Assembly: GCA_015066085.1 (NCBI GenBank)
Contig: SVPA01000003.1
Location: forward strand, 1 to 64,000
DNA: 64,000 bases
Direction: 5' to 3'
Source: Oscillospiraceae bacterium
GTDB lineage: Bacteria; Bacillota; Clostridia; Oscillospirales; Acutalibacteraceae
This document shows positions 59,528 through 64,000 of this stretch, piece after piece; positions within the stretch are counted from its first letter, which is position 1, and every line of letters begins with the position of its first letter. The position numbers were made by a program, and so were the translations under genes. A model generated the notes under the pieces. It searched no databases and was not told where the DNA came from. It saw nothing but the letters and a program-made list of their open reading frames with translations.

Positions 59528-59743
59528 ATGAATAAACTCGGATTTGAGAAAAAAAGGTCAAAATATTGCACATATTGTGTGTATGCCAAGCCCCTTGAAT
59601 ATACAGATGAAGTGTTCTGTATCAAGAAGGGCTTTGTTGACAAATTCTCAAAATGTCTAAAATACAAATATGACCCTCTTAAGCGCAAACCCGAAGCAAA
59701 AAATTTAACCTCTAAATATAGCGCAGAAGATTTTAAACTATAA
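59528..59743 (+). CDS. Conserved small four-cysteine protein of unknown function
   Basis: CTYCVYAKPLEYTDEVFCIKKGFVDKFSKCLKYKYDPLKRKP; ATG at 59528 after GGTGAT. Confidence 0.75.
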   Translation: MNKLGFEKKRSKYCTYCVYAKPLEYTDEVFCIKKGFVDKFSKCLKYKYDPLKRKPEAKNLTSKYSAEDFKL

Positions 59744-59745
59744 AT

Positions 59746-59774
59746 AAAAAACGGCATTATTTATGCCGTTTTTT
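59746..59774. terminator. Bidirectional terminator
   Basis: AAAAAACGGCAT-TATTT-ATGCCGTTTTTT (approximate ends). Confidence 0.8.
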
Positions 59775-60646
59775 TATTTATGGAAATATAGTTGCTTTTT
59801 CTCGTCAATTTCAATTTCTAATTTTTCAAAACTCCCGTCCTTATGAAGTTTATTCATTTCATTAATTACTGACTTAGGAAATAATTCTTTCATATCTTCC
59901 GTGTAATAGCCGTCACTTGGAAATCGGCTTTCTTCAACAGTAAAACTATTCTTGTTCTCATTCTCTTTAACGGTAAATTTAAACGGTATTGAAAAAGCGC
60001 TATATTCTAAAACTTCGTTATTCTTTAAATAACACTGTTTTTGAAGAACCCAGGCGTAAACATTATATTTTCCATCAGTATCAACACTTTCAATTAGATA
60101 TGTCTTAATGGCAACAAATGTTTTCACACCGTCTTCGTGCTTTTCTTCATTATCTCCTTGCTCAACAAGGTAATTCCTTATCGCATATTCAATTTCTTCA
60201 TCTTGTAAATCTATAGGCGGTGTGTAATCAATTCCCCATGTGCTAAAAAATACAGGTTCGTTGTTCCTCATTCTATCTATATCAACAGCAAAAAGTGTTG
60301 ATATAAGCGTTATAACAAGTAAAATACTAACTAAAATGGAAATTAAAATAATTCTTGTTTTTATAATCTTATTTTTAGAATAAGTTAATGTATTAACTAT
60401 ATTTTCTTCCGCTTTCACTGTAAAATGTTCGTCTGAAATTCTTTCACCGCAAAACAATTCATTAACTGAAATAGATAAAGCATCACAAAGCGGTTTTATG
60501 AGTGATATTTCAGGCATTCCCCTTCCGTTTTCCCACTTTGAAATTGCACGGTCGGTAACTCCTAATATGTTTGCTAAATCAAGTTGTGTCATATTTCGCT
60601 CTTTACGAATTTGAGCGATAAATTTTCCAATTTTTATCTGGTCCAT
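59774..60646 (-). CDS. XRE-family HTH protein with one TM and extracytoplasmic domain
   Basis: IGKFIAQIRKERNMTQLDLANILGVTDRAISKWENGRGMPEISLIKPLCDAL; TM IILISILVSILLVITLISTLFAV. Confidence 0.85.
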   Translation of the reverse strand: MDQIKIGKFIAQIRKERNMTQLDLANILGVTDRAISKWENGRGMPEISLIKPLCDALSISVNELFCGERISDEHFTVKAEENIVNTLTYSKNKIIKTRIILISILVSILLVITLISTLFAVDIDRMRNNEPVFFSTWGIDYTPPIDLQDEEIEYAIRNYLVEQGDNEEKHEDGVKTFVAIKTYLIESVDTDGKYNVYAWVLQKQCYLKNNEVLEYSAFSIPFKFTVKENENKNSFTVEESRFPSDGYYTEDMKELFPKSVINEMNKLHKDGSFEKLEIEIDEKKQLYFHK

Positions 60647-60750
60647 AACGCATATCCACTCCTTGTACATATTGTAACATAGACTTGCCTTAAAATAAAC
60701 AAACGAATTGTAGAGTTAAGTCATTAACTTTAAAAATATTACTATAAAAC

Positions 60751-60780
60751 AAAAAAGCACACCTAATAGTGTGCTTTTTT
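60751..60780 (-). terminator. Terminator downstream of tRNA-Arg
   Basis: AAAAAAGCACAC-CTAATA-GTGTGCTTTTTT. Confidence 0.8.
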
Positions 60781-60857
<77 letters not shown>

Positions 60858-60865
60858 ATTCATAT

Positions 60866-60892
60866 AAAAAACCCCATAAACTATGGGGTTTT
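60866..60892 (-). terminator. Terminator downstream of tRNA-Gly
   Basis: AAAAACCCCATA-AAC-TATGGGGTTTTT. Confidence 0.8.
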
Positions 60893-60896
60893 TCCG

Positions 60897-60971
60897 TGGA
60901 GCGGGTGATGGGAATCGAACCCACGTCTCCAGCTTGGAAGGCTGGCATTCTAGCCGTTGAACAACACCCGC
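60897..60971 (-). tRNA. tRNA-Gly(UCC)
   Basis: GCGGGTGTTGTTCAACGGCTAGAATGCCAGCCTTCCAAGCTGGAGACGTGGGTTCGATTCCCATCACCCGCTCCA; anticodon TCC. Confidence 0.96.
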
Positions 60972-61030
60972 ATGTCTTACGGCAAGAGATATATTACCAC
61001 ACTTCAAGCCGTAAGTCAACACTTTTTTGA

Positions 61031-63298
61031 TTATTTTTCAGAAAAAATCAGTTCACTTTTTTCTACAGAAACGCAAATTTCTTTTAGCGTTGATTCGCCT
61101 TTATCAATAATGATATCAACCACTCTGTCTTCAATCTTTTTGCGTATATTATTTCTTAAATCTCTTGCTCCCGCTTTGCCCTTTATACTGATATTGGCAA
61201 TATATTCGCAAACAGCATCATCAAAGGAAAAAAGTATATCTTTTTCAGCCAAAACGACGCTTAAATCCGAAAGCATAAGTCTTGCAATCTTAATCATACT
61301 TTCAAGGCTAAGTTTAGAAAAGGCAACGATTTCATCAATTCTTGCAATGAATTCAGGACGCAAGAACTCTTCAAGAGCAGAAATTGCTTTTTCCTTTGAA
61401 GACTCATTCTCGCTTTTTCCAAAGCCCATAAGATTCTCTTTATTATGACTACCCGCATTAGAGGTCATAACAATAATAGTATTTTCAAAATTAACCGTTC
61501 TTCCTTGTGCATCTGAAATTCTTCCATCATCAAGAATCTGAAGAAGAATATTAAGAACATCGGGATGGGCTTTCTCAATTTCGTCGAAAAGAACTACCGA
61601 ATAGGGTCTGCGCCTTATTTTTTCAGTAAGTTGTCCGGCATCATCATAACCCACATATCCGGGAGGCGCTCCTATAAGTTTTGATACCGAATGTTTTTCC
61701 ATAAATTCGGACATGTCAAAACGGATAAGAGTTTCGGGAGTATCGAAAAGTTGTTCGGACAAAACCTTGACAAGTTCGGTTTTTCCGACACCTGTAGGTC
61801 CTACGAAAATGAAAGAAGCAGGTTTTCTATGGGGTGTTGTCTGAACTCTTGAACGCTTTACCGCGGCAGCAACAAGGTGAGCGGCATTATCCTGTCCAAT
61901 AATTCGCTCCTTGATTTTATCCTCAAGCGAAACAAGTTTAACAAGGTCGTTTTCAACAATTTTAGTGGCAGGAATACCTGTCCAGAGTTCAATTACTTTT
62001 GCAATATCATCTTCTGTGACCGCATTATTAGAAGCAGATTCGTAAAGGCCGTTTGCTATATTCTTATATTTTGTAAGTTCTGTCTTTATACGAGCCTGTT
62101 CTTCATAGTTTGGGTTATCAACATCTGCTTCAAGACGGTCAAGTTCAATCTGATATTCACCAATTTTCTTATTAGCAATATAGAGTTCATCAACCGCAGT
62201 ATTTGCAAGGCTCGCACAAGCACAGGCCTCATCTAACAGGTCTATTGCCTTATCGGGCAAATATCTGTCGCAAACATATCGCTCGGAAAGCAGAACAATT
62301 TTCTTAATAAGAGAATCGTCAACCGTTACATTATGAAAACCTTCATAGTATCCTTTTACGCCTGAAAGTATCTTAATAGCGTCTTCAACCGAATTTTCCT
62401 CAATTATAACAGGCTGAAAACGGCGTTCAAGGGCGCTATCTTTTTCAATATGCTTACGGTACTCTTTGAGAGTAGTCGCTCCTATAACCTGAATTTCGCC
62501 ACGTGAGAGGGCAGGTTTTAGTATGTTGGCAGCATTCATAGAACCCTCTGAAGAATCACCGGCGCCAACAAGATTATGAACTTCGTCAATGAACAAAATA
62601 ATATTTCCGTCATTCTTAATTTCTTCTACTAAACCTTTTACTCTGCTCTCAAATTGTCCTCTAAACTGAGTACCGGCAACTAAAGCGGTTAGGTCAAGAA
62701 GCATAATCTGCTTATCAAGCAGACGCGCAGGAGCCGTTTTATTAGCGATTTTAATTGCCAGGCCCTCAGCAATAGCGGTTTTACCGACTCCGGGTTCGCC
62801 AATTAAGCAAGGGTTGTTTTTAGACCTTCTTGATAAAATCTGAATAGTACGGTAAAGTTCATTCTCTCGGCCAACAATAATGTCGAATTTGCCTTCTTTG
62901 GCACGTTGAGTAAGGTTAGTGCAATATTGGTCAAGAAAACGGCGCTTTTTAGGCTTTGGTTCCTTTTTATTCTTTGATTTATTGTCTGTATTTTCCGAAG
63001 AATCGTCTTCCTCGCTTGAGTCAACCGCTCCGAAGACATTATTAAGAAAAGGAAACGGAGGAGCCGTTCCAAAATCCATCTCATCGGGATTATCTCCCAT
63101 TATCTCCATAAACTGATTAGTTATTTGTTCAATATCTTCTTCGCTTATATTCATGTTTTTAAGCATATCATCAACCGGTTTTATACCCATGTTCTTTGCA
63201 CACTCAAGGCAAAGACCTTGAGGAGGCTTTGAAGGAGCATTCTGGTCAGATATAAAGACCATCGCAGGTCGTTTTTTGCATTTATCACATAATTTCAT
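61031..63298 (-). CDS. Clp ATPase (HSP100) with N-terminal four-cysteine zinc finger, ClpE-like
   Basis: CDKCKKRP...GLCLECAKN; two AAA+ modules (GEPGVGKTAIAEGLA, GPTGVGKTELVKVLS); putative ClpP loop MGFGK. Confidence 0.9.
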   Translation of the reverse strand: MKLCDKCKKRPAMVFISDQNAPSKPPQGLCLECAKNMGIKPVDDMLKNMNISEEDIEQITNQFMEIMGDNPDEMDFGTAPPFPFLNNVFGAVDSSEEDDSSENTDNKSKNKKEPKPKKRRFLDQYCTNLTQRAKEGKFDIIVGRENELYRTIQILSRRSKNNPCLIGEPGVGKTAIAEGLAIKIANKTAPARLLDKQIMLLDLTALVAGTQFRGQFESRVKGLVEEIKNDGNIILFIDEVHNLVGAGDSSEGSMNAANILKPALSRGEIQVIGATTLKEYRKHIEKDSALERRFQPVIIEENSVEDAIKILSGVKGYYEGFHNVTVDDSLIKKIVLLSERYVCDRYLPDKAIDLLDEACACASLANTAVDELYIANKKIGEYQIELDRLEADVDNPNYEEQARIKTELTKYKNIANGLYESASNNAVTEDDIAKVIELWTGIPATKIVENDLVKLVSLEDKIKERIIGQDNAAHLVAAAVKRSRVQTTPHRKPASFIFVGPTGVGKTELVKVLSEQLFDTPETLIRFDMSEFMEKHSVSKLIGAPPGYVGYDDAGQLTEKIRRRPYSVVLFDEIEKAHPDVLNILLQILDDGRISDAQGRTVNFENTIIVMTSNAGSHNKENLMGFGKSENESSKEKAISALEEFLRPEFIARIDEIVAFSKLSLESMIKIARLMLSDLSVVLAEKDILFSFDDAVCEYIANISIKGKAGARDLRNNIRKKIEDRVVDIIIDKGESTLKEICVSVEKSELIFSEK

Positions 63299-63303
63299 TA
63301 ATA

Positions 63304-63861
63304 CTAGTCTCCTTTTACATCGCCACGAAACATTCTAAAATAACCCGTAATAGAAATAATCATACAAACAATTGAACAGGCGCTAAGTATGTATATCGGA
63401 AATTCAACAAAAGCGAATATATCAACCAAAAGAGTATAAACCATTGTTAAGAAAATCACTACTGTAGACAGTTTACCAAACCATCTTGAAGAAATTGGCT
63501 TAGTTCCTTTCGAAAGCAAATGAATTGCAAAAAACAAGGTTAAAAGTTCCTTTATAAAAAGCACTGAAAACATTGGAAATATTGCAAGCGGATGCATTAT
63601 ACCAAGAGATAGTATAACTGTCGCTTGGGTTAGTTTGTCTGCAATAGGGTCAAGAACCTTTCCTAAATCAGAAACCATATTAAAATGTCGTGCAATAAAT
63701 CCGTCCACAACATCACTAAGTCCGCTAATAAGAACAATGATGATAGCAATATAAATGTATTTTATATCATTAACACCCATAAAATACGAAATTACGAAAA
63801 ACGGTATCAGAACAAGTCTGAACATAGATATGATGTTTGGAATTGTAAAAATATTTTTCAT
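63304..63861 (-). CDS. pgsA: CDP-diacylglycerol-glycerol-3-phosphate 3-phosphatidyltransferase
   Basis: CDP-alcohol phosphatidyltransferase motif SDVVDGFIARHFNMVSDLGKVLDPIADK. Confidence 0.93.
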   Translation of the reverse strand: MKNIFTIPNIISMFRLVLIPFFVISYFMGVNDIKYIYIAIIIVLISGLSDVVDGFIARHFNMVSDLGKVLDPIADKLTQATVILSLGIMHPLAIFPMFSVLFIKELLTLFFAIHLLSKGTKPISSRWFGKLSTVVIFLTMVYTLLVDIFAFVEFPIYILSACSIVCMIISITGYFRMFRGDVKGD

Positions 63862-63876
63862 TTATTTCCCCGCCTT

Positions 63877-63999
63877 TTATAAGGTTACTAAACAAAAGTC
63901 TAGCAAAAACTTGCAAATATACGAACTGTTTATCATATTGACATTTATAATATCAACACCTAAAACTCCTGTTGATACGACAAATGAAACAATTAAACA
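63877..63999 (-). CDS. Possible 3' end of an ORF truncated by the window edge
   Basis: Open frame ...LIVSFVVSTGVLGVDIINVNMINSSYICKFLLDFCLVTL* upstream of pgsA; family not recognised. Confidence 0.25.
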   Translation of the reverse strand, partial: CLIVSFVVSTGVLGVDIINVNMINSSYICKFLLDFCLVTL

Positions 64000-64000
64000 G

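Overview
This 64-kb window looks like a core chromosomal segment of a low-GC, spore-forming Clostridia-type Firmicute, possibly Oscillospirales (inferred from gene content and synteny). Most genes are on the minus strand. Recognisable blocks are: a XerC-like recombinase; OadG/OadB; galK and ackA; tmcAL; uvrC; an acn-icd operon with a convergent citrate synthase; leuS-rsfS-yqeK-nadD-yhbY-rdgB; ftsY-smc-Elp3-like-rnc-plsX-trmFO-topA-dprA-rRNA/tRNA methyltransferase; infC-rpmI-rplT with an L20-type leader; MreB; comF-recD2; cdaR-cdaA; a cysteine desulfurase with a DUF3343 protein; a polar amino-acid ABC transporter; a FliB-like protein; xerD-spoIIM-proC; an SDR; mutS2; recO-yqzL-era-ybeY-phoH; a GH94 phosphorylase; yqfD-yqfC/ylbJ; three tRNAs; a ClpE-like unfoldase; and pgsA. 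The most striking observation is the ABC transporter's solute-binding lipoprotein (42698-43480). It appears to be a natural circular permutation of the SBP_bac_3 fold: its two halves align in swapped order with the canonical binding protein encoded immediately upstream (43583-44317). Its promoter carries two tandem TAGTNNACTA palindromes that resemble the TrpR operator core. Other items are a 275-bp MITE-like element with perfect 27-bp terminal inverted repeats that supplies the ftsY stop codon, a four-copy TTATGTNAAC array, a probable AUU start for infC, and several small conserved but uncharacterised proteins. No CRISPR array, prophage or defence island was seen.
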